DNA of 64,000 nucleotides from contig NZ_STGL01000002.1 of assembly GCF_004919085.1 (NCBI RefSeq), positions 391,098 through 455,097 of the forward strand, written 5' to 3'. Numbering within the stretch: the stretch's first letter is position 1; each line of letters opens with the position of its first letter. Positions 15,489 to 23,497 of this stretch are shown here, one piece after another. The position numbers and the translations under genes are program-made. The notes below the pieces were generated by a model. The model did not search any database and had not been told where the DNA came from. It saw only the letters and a list, made by a program, of their open reading frames with translations. Source of the DNA: Nocardioides sp. GY 10127. Lineage in GTDB: Bacteria > Actinomycetota > Actinomycetes > Propionibacteriales > Nocardioidaceae.

Positions 15489-16264
15489 CGGGGGTCCCCT
15501 TCCGGGTCGGTGCTCGGGTCGGTGCGCGGGTCGGTGCGCGGGTCGGTGCTCGGGTGGCTGGTGAGGTGGAGGTCGGTCTCGAGGTCGACGCCGGTGTCCG
15601 CGTACCCGCTCGCGTAGCCGACGTCGGGGTCCAGGGCGCGGCGGACGTAGTCGTCCCGCTTGGTGGCGGTCGCCTCGACCAGGTGGGCGAGGGCGACCAG
15701 GGGGGTCGGGGAGGAGTCGACGCGGACGTCGACGTAGGGGAACGGCTGCTCGAGGTGGACCTGGAGCGCGGCCGAGACCAGCGGCGACTGCTCGCCGCCC
15801 GCCTCCTCGCCGGCCCGGAGCGCGGCCACGAGCCGCGCGGCCAGGTCCTCGCCCTCGCCGGCGCGGTAGCGGTCGGCGACCGCCCGGCCCACGGCGGGCG
15901 AGGCCAGCACGTTGCCGATGACCGCGAAGGAGTCGAAGGCCTCGGAGTAGCACCACCGGGGGTCGACGAACCTGCCCGAGTACACGGCGGTGCGGCCCCC
16001 GGCGTCGACGACCGCGAGCTGGCGGGCGGCGGGGCGCGTGGCGCCGGCGAGCACCTCGGCCAGGGCGGCCCTCGCGTCGAGGCCGGAGGCGAGCAGGTCG
16101 AGCCCGCGCGGGCCCAGGCGGGGGTCCGTCGTGTGCTGGGTGAGGACGCCGCCCACGCCCGCGCGACCGAAGGCCACCCGGGCCCCGACGGCGAGGTCGG
16201 CGGTCGTGGCCGCCAGCCCGATCGCGCCGGTGGCGGGGTCGCGGGCCAGGATCGAGAAGGTCAC
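15485..16264 (-). CDS. DUF1028 family Ntn-hydrolase-like protein
   Basis: DUF1028 proteins have an Ntn-hydrolase-like fold whose N-terminal Thr, exposed after Met removal, would be the nucleophile. Here the protein begins (V)TFSILARDP, which fixes the start at the GTG at 16264 (AGGAG eight bases upstream) and places Thr2 correctly. Other family marks are VAFGRAGVGGVLTQH, LGPRGLDLLASGL and QLAVVDAGGRTAVYSG. The last 20 or so residues are a low-complexity tail encoded by a 12-bp repeat and look like a recent addition. An amidase role on a small peptide or lactam is suggested by the fold only. It is coupled on both sides within the operon of monooxygenase, flavin reductase and ThDP enzyme. Confidence 0.85.
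   Translation of the reverse strand: MTFSILARDPATGAIGLAATTADLAVGARVAFGRAGVGGVLTQHTTDPRLGPRGLDLLASGLDARAALAEVLAGATRPAARQLAVVDAGGRTAVYSGRFVDPRWCYSEAFDSFAVIGNVLASPAVGRAVADRYRAGEGEDLAARLVAALRAGEEAGGEQSPLVSAALQVHLEQPFPYVDVRVDSSPTPLVALAHLVEATATKRDDYVRRALDPDVGYASGYADTGVDLETDLHLTSHPSTDPRTDPRTDPSTDPEGDPR
15504..15551. repeat. 12-bp tandem repeat, 4 units, at the 3' end of the DUF1028 gene
   Basis: Four units of GGGTCGGTGCKC (K = T or G) encode the repeated Thr-Asp-Pro-Arg/Ser tail of the DUF1028 protein. The period preserves the reading frame. It is one of three 12-bp arrays in the window. Confidence 0.9.
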
Positions 16265-16376
16265 GGGGCGACTCCTGCCTGGTCGTCGTGGGGTGGACGG
16301 GACGGTCCGGGCCGGCGACGAGCGTGCCACCCCTGGCTGTGCGGCTGCTGTGCGGGGGTGCCCGCGCGGTCGCCGC

Positions 16377-16913
16377 TCAGGAGGCGGCTCGGTGGGTGCC
16401 CACGAGCTCGCCGTCCACGAACATGAGCGGCTCCCCCTCGTGGGCGGCCACCCCGGTCACGCGCCCGACGACGATGTGGTGGTCCCCGCCCGGGAAGACG
16501 GCGTGCACCTCGCAGGCCAGGTGCCCGCGCGCCCCGGCGACGACCGGGACCCCGGCCAGCGGCCCGCCGAGCTCCTCACCAGGCTCGGTGCAGAAGACCT
16601 CCATCGACGCCAGGTCCCGACCTCGACCGGCCAGCGCGGTGGCCACCTCGCCCTGGTGGGCGCTGAGGACGCTGATCGCGAACGGTCGCCCGGGCTCGAC
16701 GAGCAGCGGTGCCATCTGGCCCTCGTGCCGCACGCAGACGAGCACGAGCGGCGGGTCGAGCGAGACGGACGTGAAGGAGTTCGCCGTCATGGCGGAGACC
16801 TGACCGTCGTCCGTCAGCGCCGTGACCGCCGTGACCCCCGTCGAGAAGCGCCCGACGGCGCGACGGAAGACACGCTGGTCGAGGGCGTCGGTGGACGTCA
16901 CGGAGGCGCTCAC
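16377..16913 (-). CDS. Flavin reductase (HpaC-like, FMN-binding split barrel)
   Basis: A 178-residue flavin reductase that supplies reduced FMN or FAD to a partner monooxygenase. Motifs are FRRAVGRFSTGVTAVTAL, AMTANSFTSVSLDPPLVLVCV (flavin site), FAISVLSAHQ and GDHHIVVGRV. The GTG at 16913 overlaps the stop of the monooxygenase gene (GTGA), so the two are coupled, as expected of a two-component system. Confidence 0.9.
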   Translation of the reverse strand: MSASVTSTDALDQRVFRRAVGRFSTGVTAVTALTDDGQVSAMTANSFTSVSLDPPLVLVCVRHEGQMAPLLVEPGRPFAISVLSAHQGEVATALAGRGRDLASMEVFCTEPGEELGGPLAGVPVVAGARGHLACEVHAVFPGGDHHIVVGRVTGVAAHEGEPLMFVDGELVGTHRAAS

Positions 16914-18091
16914 TTGCCCACGCGCGGCACCGTGGCGCCGTCGATGTAGCCCTTGCCGGAGAAGTCGCCGTTGAGCAGGCCGCGGCCCACGCTGGCGGTG
17001 AGGTGCTCGTCCCGGGTGTGCAGCGTGAACACGCGGGCGTCGCGGTAGGCCTGCTCCAGCGGGAGGGAGCGGAAGACCGCCCGCGCGCCGCAGATGTCGA
17101 ACGCCTCCTGCGAGACGTGCAGCAGCACCTTCTTCGCCACGTGGAGCACCTGGAGGGACTTCAGCTCCGCCAGGTCGGGGTCCTCGCCGCGCTCCCACTC
17201 GGCGGCCGCGACGTCCAGGCCGGCGCGGAGCATCGCGAGCTGGGAGGCGGAGGAGCCCAGCCGGACCATCATCAGGTCGCTGTGCTGGAGGTGGGGACGC
17301 TTGCGCACCCACGCCAGGCAGAAGTCGAGGATGCCCTGGGCCTGGCCGACGTGGTTGGCGGCGAAGCCGAGCGAGAACGTGCGGACCTCGTCCTTGACCC
17401 AGTAGCCCGGGGCACCGAAGACGGCGTCGGCGGGGAGGTGCAGGTCGGTGACCTTCACGCCCCAGCTCACGGTCGCGCGCATGCCCATCACGTCCCACTC
17501 GTCGACGAGCTCGACCTCGGGGGCGTCGGAGGGGACGAGGACGCAGACGGTGCGCTGCTCGTAGGGCGCGTCGCCCGGCACGGCCAGCCAGATCAGCAGG
17601 TAGTCGGCGCCGGCGGCGACCGAGGCGAAGTGCTTCTCGCAGGTCAGCACCCAGCTGCCGTCGTCCTGCGGCTGCAGCTCCTGGACGTAGAGGCCGTCGG
17701 AGGTCTTCGCCGGCGAGGACTCGCTGCCCACGGAGGCGAGCACCTTGCCGTTGGCGACGATGTCCTTGACGTAGGTGTCGTGCTGGGCGGGCGTGGCCGT
17801 CGCGCAGAGGATGCCGAGCGCGTGCGAGTGCACCTGGAGCAGCTGGCTGGTGTTGCAGTCGAACGCGGCCATCGTCGCCAGGAGGCGGTAGTAGGTGCCG
17901 AAGCGGTCCCCCGCCCACAGGCCCTCGCCGCCGAGGTCCACCGGCGCGGTGAGCGCCAGCAGGTGGTTCTGCCGCAGCAGCTCGAAGTTCTCCGCCGGGA
18001 AGGACTCCTCCCGGTCGTGCTTCGCCACGGTCGCCGTGAACGGCTCCCGGAAGCTCTCCACGAGCTCCAGCAGCTCCGCCTCGCTACGCAT
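16910..18091 (-). CDS. Acyl-CoA dehydrogenase-fold flavin-dependent monooxygenase
   Basis: A 393-residue protein with the acyl-CoA dehydrogenase fold (N-terminal helices, a beta domain around GMRATVSWGVKVTDLHLPAD, C-terminal helical bundle). Coupling to a flavin reductase marks it as the oxygenase of a two-component system (DszC/HsaA-like) rather than a true dehydrogenase. The expected reaction is oxygenation of the substrate with reduced flavin and O2. The usual Glu base of acyl-CoA dehydrogenases is not evident, which is consistent. I choose the ATG at 18091, nine bases after GGAGG; a GTG at 18100 would touch the ribosome binding site. Palindrome C lies 28 bp upstream. Confidence 0.82.
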   Translation of the reverse strand: MRSEAELLELVESFREPFTATVAKHDREESFPAENFELLRQNHLLALTAPVDLGGEGLWAGDRFGTYYRLLATMAAFDCNTSQLLQVHSHALGILCATATPAQHDTYVKDIVANGKVLASVGSESSPAKTSDGLYVQELQPQDDGSWVLTCEKHFASVAAGADYLLIWLAVPGDAPYEQRTVCVLVPSDAPEVELVDEWDVMGMRATVSWGVKVTDLHLPADAVFGAPGYWVKDEVRTFSLGFAANHVGQAQGILDFCLAWVRKRPHLQHSDLMMVRLGSSASQLAMLRAGLDVAAAEWERGEDPDLAELKSLQVLHVAKKVLLHVSQEAFDICGARAVFRSLPLEQAYRDARVFTLHTRDEHLTASVGRGLLNGDFSGKGYIDGATVPRVGK

Positions 18092-18119
18092 GCAGCACAC
18101 CCTCCGTCGTCTCGACTTT

Positions 18120-18136
18120 GTTGAGCATCCATCAAC
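18120..18136. promoter_or_regulatory. Operator-like palindrome C (GTTG-N9-CAAC)
   Basis: GTTG-AGCATCCAT-CAAC lies between the monooxygenase operon (start 18091) and the upstream IclR gene (stop 18260). It is the fourth match to the RTTG-N9-CAAC pattern and the only one next to the regulator gene itself. The fuller form GTTGAGCATCCATCAAC has a nearly perfect outer palindrome, GTTGA and ATCAAC. Confidence 0.6.
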
Positions 18137-18259
18137 TTGCGTTGCGAAGTTAGCACCGGATTCAGGGCGCGCTCCGGCGCAGGCCGTAACGAGTGTGTTA
18201 ATCCTCGACGGCCCTCGACGGCCCCCGGTGAGGACGGGGGCGGGCGGTGCGGCGGGACC

Positions 18260-19042
18260 TCAGCCGCGCGGGTCCTGCTGGCCCTGAAGGAAGTCGTTGG
18301 CGTGGCCGGCGATGCCCTGCAGGCCCTTGATGATGAGCTCGCGCTGCGCCTCGAAGCGGCCCTCCGGGGCGGAGACGGCGACCGTCGCGTAGACGCGGTC
18401 GGCGTAGTTGCCGACGTCGAAGATCGGGACGGCCGCGCTGGTCACGTGCTCGCCGCCGGGGTCGGTCACGACGGCGTAGCCCTGCTCGGCGATCTCGCGC
18501 AGCTGGCGCCACACCGTGCTCCAGCTGCCGACCTGGGCCCTGTCGCGGCGGGCGATCGAGTCGTAGACCGCCCGGACCTCCTGCTCGTCGGAGCGCACCA
18601 GCAGCCCGTAGCCGCTGGCGGTGCCGATGAGCGGCTCCGGGCGCCCGGTGCGGATCTGCACGTAGAGCATCCGGTCCGGCTCGAAGACGGCGAGGGCGCG
18701 CTGCTGGCTGCCGTCGCGGACGCTGATGTAGACCGTCTCCTCGATCTCCGCGGCGAGCTGGGCCAGGCGGGGGTACGTGGAGCTGATCGTCTGCGCGAGC
18801 AGCGCGCGGGAGGCCATGTGCACGACGGCCCAGCCCAGCTGGTAGCCCCGGCGCGGGCCGAGCCGCTCGACCAGCCCGTACTTGGCGAACGTCGCCAACG
18901 AGCGGGAGACCTGCGCCTTGTCCATGCCCGAGCGCTCCGCCAGGCCGGACACGGTGAGGACCCGCTGGTCCTCCTCCGGATCCGCGAAGGCGAACAGGAG
19001 CGAGAGTGCCTTGTCCAACGATGACGCGATCGCCGTGCTCAC
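18260..19042 (-). CDS. IclR family transcriptional regulator
   Basis: A 260-residue regulator. Residues about 8-65 form the winged helix-turn-helix (LTVSGLAERSGMDKAQVSRSLATFAKYGLVERL), and the rest is the IclR effector domain (ISVRDGSQQRALAVFEP, RTGRPEPLIGTASGYGLLV, DPGGEHVTSAAVPIFD). The GTG at 19042 has AGGAGG upstream; frames reaching 19102 lack one. It is adjacent to and upstream of the monooxygenase operon. IclR proteins usually bind 14-17 bp palindromes and respond to pathway intermediates, so it is the natural candidate for the RTTG-N9-CAAC sites. Activator or repressor mode is not decidable, though overlap with -10 boxes favours repression. Confidence 0.92.
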   Translation of the reverse strand: MSTAIASSLDKALSLLFAFADPEEDQRVLTVSGLAERSGMDKAQVSRSLATFAKYGLVERLGPRRGYQLGWAVVHMASRALLAQTISSTYPRLAQLAAEIEETVYISVRDGSQQRALAVFEPDRMLYVQIRTGRPEPLIGTASGYGLLVRSDEQEVRAVYDSIARRDRAQVGSWSTVWRQLREIAEQGYAVVTDPGGEHVTSAAVPIFDVGNYADRVYATVAVSAPEGRFEAQRELIIKGLQGIAGHANDFLQGQQDPRG

Positions 19043-19068
19043 CCCACGCCCCTCCTGTCTCTCGCCGC

Positions 19069-19114
19069 ACACGCTGCCCGGCCACACCTTGCCCGGCCAC
19101 ACCCTGCCCCGGCC
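19069..19114. repeat. 15/16-bp tandem repeat, 3 units, upstream of the IclR gene
   Basis: Three head-to-tail units of roughly ACACCTTGCCCGGCC (15, 15 and 16 bp) begin 27 bp upstream of the IclR start codon. They lie where an autoregulatory site would be expected, but they do not contain the RTTG-N9-CAAC pattern. Confidence 0.75.
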
Positions 19115-19270
19115 ACGTGACCGTCAGCAGTCGGACACGTTACGCCGAGCGACCGGGCTGCGGGGGCAGCGCAACGACGTCCGCCACGCGCGGGGAGCAG
19201 CAGGACGCCGGGGACGGACCCGGTAGCGTCCGGAACCCACCCACCAGGAGGCCCCGCCCGTGAGCGCCCG

Positions 19271-20821
19271 ATGAGCACCACCGAGGACACGTTCGACTAC
19301 CTGGTCGTGGGTGGTGGCACCGCCGGGGCGGTGGTGGCCCGCCGCCTGGCCGAGCTCACCGACGCCACGATCGCCCTGGTCGAGTGGGGCCCCAGCGACG
19401 AGGACGAGCCGCGCGCGCTCGACATCACGCGGCACGCCGAGATGATGGAGGGCGAGTACGACCTCGACTACCGCTGCGAGCCGCAGGAGCGCGGCAACTC
19501 GGCGATCCGGCAGTCGCGCGCCCGCATCCTCGGCGGGTGCAGCACCCACAACACCATGATCATGTGGCGGCCGCCGGCGGCCGACCTGGAGGAGTGGGAG
19601 GCGCTCGGCGCCGAGGGCTGGGGACCCGACGTGGTGCTGCCCTACTACGAACGGGTCACCAGCCGCGTCCGCAGCGGACCCATCCCGCCCGAGCACCGCA
19701 ACCCCTACCTCGCCGACGCCACGCAGGCGGCCGCCGACGCGCTGGGCGTTCCCCTGGTCCCCGACTGGAACACCGGCTTCGAGCCGGTGGAGGGCGCCGG
19801 GTTCCTCGACATCGGCTACCACCCCGAGACCCGGGTCCGGTCCTCCGCCTCGGTCTCCTACCTGCACCCCCTGGCGGACCTGCCCGACCGCCTGCGGGTG
19901 CTGCTCGGTCTCCGCGCGGTGCAGGTGCTGGTCACGGGCGCCCGCGCGCACGGCGTCCGCGTGGTCGACGGGGAGGGACGCGAGCGGGTCCTCACCGCCC
20001 GGCACGAGGTGGTGCTCACCGCGGGCGCGATCGACACGCCCCGACTGCTCCAGCTCTCCGGCATCGGGCCTCGCGCGGTCCTCGAGGCGGCCGGCGTCCC
20101 CGTCCTGCTGGACCTGCCCGGCGTCGGCGAGAACCTGATGGACCACCCGGAGGGCCTCGTCGTCTGGGAGGCGGCACGCGCGCTCCCGGACGTCCGCGCG
20201 GCCGACTGGGACGCCGCAGTCCTGGCCCGGATGCCCGGCTCGCAGGAGCAGCGCCCCGACCTGCTCGTGCACGTGCCGCTGCTGACCTGGGCCGAGCACG
20301 CCACCGCGCTCGGCCACGACGTGCCGGAGCCGACGCTCTCCCTCACCCCCAACGTCGCGCGCGCCAGGAGCCGCGGCCGGGTCTGGGTCGACTCGGCCGA
20401 CCCCGAGCGTCCACCCCGGATCGACTACCGCTCCTTCACCGACCCCGACGGCCACGACGAGCGCGTGCTGGTCGAGGGGGTGCGGATGGCTCGGCGGATC
20501 GCCCAGGTCGAGCCGTTCGCCTCGTGGGTGGGCCGCGAGCTCTTCCCCGGCCCGGACGTGCAGGACGACGAGGAGCTCTCCGCACTCGTCCGAGCGACCC
20601 ACCACACCGTCTACCACGTGTCCGGCACCTGCCGGATGGGTGCGGTCGACGACCCCTCCGCAGTCGTCGACCCCACCCTGCGCGTGCGCGGCCTGGACGG
20701 CCTGAGGGTGGCGGACGCGTCGGTGTTCCCCGTGCTCACGGCCGTCAACCCGGTCGGCACGGTGTTCACCGTCGCCGAGCGCGCCGCCGACCTCCTGGCC
20801 GCCGACTGGCCCGGCCGCTAG
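19271..20821 (+). CDS. GMC family FAD oxidoreductase (choline dehydrogenase-like)
   Basis: A 516-residue flavoprotein of the glucose-methanol-choline family, which oxidises alcohols. It shows the dinucleotide fold (YLVVGGGTAGAVVARRLAE, residues 10-28), the GMC signature LGGCSTHNTMIMWRP, TAGAIDTPRLLQLSGIGP, the active-site His in VYHVSGTCRMG and the C-terminal TAVNPVGTVFTVAERAADLL. It is divergent from the IclR gene and may belong to the island functionally. A short GTG frame (19260, four codons) has the better ribosome binding site, and its TGA overlaps this ATG. Its stop codon shares the palindrome CTAG with the stop of the convergent peroxidase gene. Confidence 0.92.
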   Translation: MSTTEDTFDYLVVGGGTAGAVVARRLAELTDATIALVEWGPSDEDEPRALDITRHAEMMEGEYDLDYRCEPQERGNSAIRQSRARILGGCSTHNTMIMWRPPAADLEEWEALGAEGWGPDVVLPYYERVTSRVRSGPIPPEHRNPYLADATQAAADALGVPLVPDWNTGFEPVEGAGFLDIGYHPETRVRSSASVSYLHPLADLPDRLRVLLGLRAVQVLVTGARAHGVRVVDGEGRERVLTARHEVVLTAGAIDTPRLLQLSGIGPRAVLEAAGVPVLLDLPGVGENLMDHPEGLVVWEAARALPDVRAADWDAAVLARMPGSQEQRPDLLVHVPLLTWAEHATALGHDVPEPTLSLTPNVARARSRGRVWVDSADPERPPRIDYRSFTDPDGHDERVLVEGVRMARRIAQVEPFASWVGRELFPGPDVQDDEELSALVRATHHTVYHVSGTCRMGAVDDPSAVVDPTLRVRGLDGLRVADASVFPVLTAVNPVGTVFTVAERAADLLAADWPGR

Positions 20822-22431
20822 GCGATCCCCTCCGCGTCCAGCACGACGTTGGCCAGGTCGCTCAGGGTGAACTGCCCCGACCGCCGGCCCGGGAGCGTCG
20901 GCGTCCACGTGGGCTCCACGTTGAGGTACGACGTGGGGTCACCGGCGAGGAGCCCCACGAGCACCTCGGCGACGATCCGCCCACCCACCGGGCCCAGCTG
21001 GGTGCCGCCCGTGAGGACGTCGGCCTCCTTCAGGCAGTAGAACCACAGCGGCGTGCGGTCGACGAGCGCGTCGACCTGGGCGCTCGTGAGCGTCGAGTCG
21101 CCGTAGAGCTGCTCACGCCCCAGCGGCTCCAGCCCCATCCTGCGGGCGACGTCCTCCCCCGCCGGCAGCCCCATGCGCTTGCCTCGGACGAGGTTGAGCG
21201 TCGCCAGCGACCGCGCCACGTCGGGCGGGAAGCCGGAGACGATGGCCTGTGCCTCCGCGGTGGACTCGGGCAGCCGGCCAAGGGGGTGCGCCAGCTGCGT
21301 GTCGATCCGGAAGGACGGCTGGGGCAACCCCGCCGGCAGGCTCGTGTCCTGGGCCCCGCGGATGCCGGGCAGGAAGAACCGCCAGTCCAGCCCCCACTCC
21401 TTCTCCAGGGGCCGGAACCCGTTGAGCGACTGGTGCGGGCCGCCCTCCCCGGAGAACGTGGGGATGCGGGAGACGCCGGGGATCGGCGGGTCCACCACCG
21501 AGGCGTCGTTGAGGGCGTAGCTGGGCCGCACGGTCGAGTGCCCGTAGCGGTAGGCGGCCACGGAGAACTCCACGGGCATGTACGGGTTCTCCCGCCACCG
21601 GTAGAACCGCAGGTCGGGCCTCGCCGTGCTGCCCGACGCGCTGGGCGAGGTCAGGTAGCTCGACTCCCCCAGCAGGCTGTCGACGACGTCGTCGCCCACC
21701 AGCCGCGGGAGGAAGTCCCGGACGACCACCCACTGGTAGTGCCACCGGACGACCTGCTGGGCGAGCCGGAACCGGTCCCCGCGGGACCAGGTCGGGTGCT
21801 CCGCGCTCACCTGGTCGACGACGGCGTTGTGGAAGCGCAGCACCAGGCACTGGAGCTGGGCGATGACGAGGTTCTCGTCGTTGCGCGGGTCCCCGATGAG
21901 CGCGCGGCCGCTGGCCACGCGGGGCAGGTCGGGGCCGGCGTACCGGGCGTCCCCCGAGACCTCCTCGCCGAGGGTGAAGTGCAGGCCGCCGGGCTCGTAC
22001 AGGTACGGCTGGTCGGCGGGCCCGCGGCCGTAGACGTTGTCCAGGTCGAAGCGGGGGGTGCGGAAGTTGACCAGCGCCTCGGGGTCGTTCTGGCGGGTCA
22101 GGCTCGAGACCGGGTCGAAGGTGATGTCGTGGTCGACGAACTGGCCGAAGAACGTGTACGCCGCCGGTGCGCGGAGCTCCCCGTGGCGCACCGCGGTGTT
22201 CTCGCCCCGGTCGTCGCTGTCGATGGGCAGGTCGAGGTGGCCGCCGGTGACCGGCTGGATCATGGACTCGGCCAGGGCGACGAGGACGTCGTCGGGCACG
22301 TCGTGGCTGGGCAGCTCGCGGAACATCCGACCGAAGCGGCCGGCGAAGCTGCGTGAGGAAGGGGTCCCCTCGAGACCCCTCGGAGCGAGCCCCCCGTGCG
22401 CGGCGCGCGCGGCGGAAACAGGTGCGGGCAT
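20818..22431 (-). CDS. Animal-haem-peroxidase family protein
   Basis: A 537-residue protein of the peroxidase-cyclooxygenase superfamily, uncommon in bacteria. Typical marks are TFFGQFVDHDITFDP (distal His-Asp), FRTPRFDLDNVYG, the calcium/haem region VEFSVAAYRYGHSTVRPSY with the proximal His near residue 330, and a C-terminal LADVLTGG-type GGRIVAEVL segment. It should use haem and H2O2 to oxidise halides or organics. The ATG at 22431 has AGGAAGG upstream. No clear Sec signal is visible, so location is uncertain. It is convergent with the GMC gene and the two stops overlap. Confidence 0.88.
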   Translation of the reverse strand: MPAPVSAARAAHGGLAPRGLEGTPSSRSFAGRFGRMFRELPSHDVPDDVLVALAESMIQPVTGGHLDLPIDSDDRGENTAVRHGELRAPAAYTFFGQFVDHDITFDPVSSLTRQNDPEALVNFRTPRFDLDNVYGRGPADQPYLYEPGGLHFTLGEEVSGDARYAGPDLPRVASGRALIGDPRNDENLVIAQLQCLVLRFHNAVVDQVSAEHPTWSRGDRFRLAQQVVRWHYQWVVVRDFLPRLVGDDVVDSLLGESSYLTSPSASGSTARPDLRFYRWRENPYMPVEFSVAAYRYGHSTVRPSYALNDASVVDPPIPGVSRIPTFSGEGGPHQSLNGFRPLEKEWGLDWRFFLPGIRGAQDTSLPAGLPQPSFRIDTQLAHPLGRLPESTAEAQAIVSGFPPDVARSLATLNLVRGKRMGLPAGEDVARRMGLEPLGREQLYGDSTLTSAQVDALVDRTPLWFYCLKEADVLTGGTQLGPVGGRIVAEVLVGLLAGDPTSYLNVEPTWTPTLPGRRSGQFTLSDLANVVLDAEGIA

Positions 22432-22659
22432 GGCGGCCTTCCTTCGCCCCGGACGGCCCGTCCGCCGCCCGGGGCACCGAGATGTGACTGGGATCACTGA
22501 CACGGTAGGAGGTATGCCGACCTGCACCTATGTCTCCGCCGCGACCCGTGCGCCCCGGGGACGTGGCAGGTCGCAGCGCGTGCCGGAGCAGTCCTGAACA
22601 GGCGTCCTACCGGGCCGCTCCGGACCGGAGCCGACTCCGGCGGCGATGCGGGACGGGTG

Positions 22660-23337
22660 TCAGCCCCGTCGGTGCCACTGCCCCCGCGAGACCACCCGTT
22701 CCTCGCCGTCCACGACGACGACCGCCGAGGCGTCGTCGAGCAGGTAGGACCGGTGGCCGAGCCCGGCCGCCCAGGCCTCGGCCGTCGTGAGGGTGTTCTC
22801 CGGCAGGTGGGGATTGTCCAGGTGGGGGAAGAGTGAGAACCCCACGAGCCCGAGGGTCCGGTCGACGCCCGGGGTGGAGGCCTCCGCTCCCGGGGGCGTC
22901 CACCCCACGAAGTCGGCGCCGATGCTCGGCGTCACGACCATCGACCCTGCGCTGAGGCCGACGTAGACCAGGTCGAGCGACGGCAGGAGCGCGTCGAGGC
23001 CCGAGGCGAGCATCGCGTGGTGCAGGAAGAGCGGGTCCCCACCGGCGACGAGCAGCGCGTCGGCCTGCTCGAGCGCGGGACGCCACACCGACTCGTCCAG
23101 GAGGGGCAGCGCGGTGAGCTCCAGGACGCCGACCTCGGCCCAGCCGACCTCGGCCAGCGGCGCGCCCGACTGCCCGCGCACCACCCGCCCCGTCTCGGCG
23201 ACGCCCTGCGACAGGGCGTGCAGGGCCGTGGGAACCAGGATCGCGCGCGCCTCCCCCACCGGCTTGCCCAGCAGCTCCTCGAGGGCGGAGGCGATCGCCT
23301 CGTTCGCAATGCCTCCCGAGGTCAGCAGCATCTTCAT
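22660..23337 (-). CDS. pepE: Peptidase E (S51 family, alpha-aspartyl dipeptidase-like)
   Basis: A 225-residue serine peptidase related to PepE/cyanophycinase. Key segments are MLLTSGGIAN at the start, ADALLVAGGDPLFLHHAML and the nucleophile elbow VGLSAGSMVV (Ser near residue 131), followed by LGLVGFSLFPHLDNP with the catalytic His. PepE cleaves Asp-X dipeptides in the cytoplasm. The ATG has AGGAG seven bases upstream. It is monocistronic and divergent from the amine oxidase. Confidence 0.85.
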   Translation of the reverse strand: MKMLLTSGGIANEAIASALEELLGKPVGEARAILVPTALHALSQGVAETGRVVRGQSGAPLAEVGWAEVGVLELTALPLLDESVWRPALEQADALLVAGGDPLFLHHAMLASGLDALLPSLDLVYVGLSAGSMVVTPSIGADFVGWTPPGAEASTPGVDRTLGLVGFSLFPHLDNPHLPENTLTTAEAWAAGLGHRSYLLDDASAVVVVDGEERVVSRGQWHRRG

Positions 23338-23425
23338 CGTCGTCTCCTGGTCGGTCCGCCGTGGCGGCCCGGCGAGGACCGCGCGGGGCCCGCGCCGCCC
23401 CGTCCACGGCACCGTAGCCGCCCGC

Positions 23426-23461
23426 GCCGACACCCGAGCCGACACCCGTGCCGACACCCGT
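23426..23461. repeat. 12-bp tandem repeat, 3 units, upstream of the amine oxidase
   Basis: Three copies of GCCGACACCCGW lie in the divergent promoter region between pepE and the flavin amine oxidase, ending 36 bp before the latter's start codon. They could be protein-binding sites or slippage products. Confidence 0.85.
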
Positions 23462-23497
23462 GGCCCGGGCGTGCCCCCGACGTGCAAGTGTGGACCC

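Noticed and set aside
18092..18100. GTG at 18100 as the start of the monooxygenase
   Set aside because: It directly abuts GGAGG, leaving no spacing. The ATG at 18091 is nine bases away and fits better.
2597..19042. Recent horizontal acquisition of the catabolic island
   Set aside because: No integrase, tRNA junction, attachment repeat or change in base composition was seen at its edges. Transfer remains possible but unsupported.
19103..19270. A fifth RTTG-N9-CAAC operator before the GMC oxidoreductase
   Set aside because: No match was found in this spacer, so GMC is not assigned to the regulon on sequence grounds.
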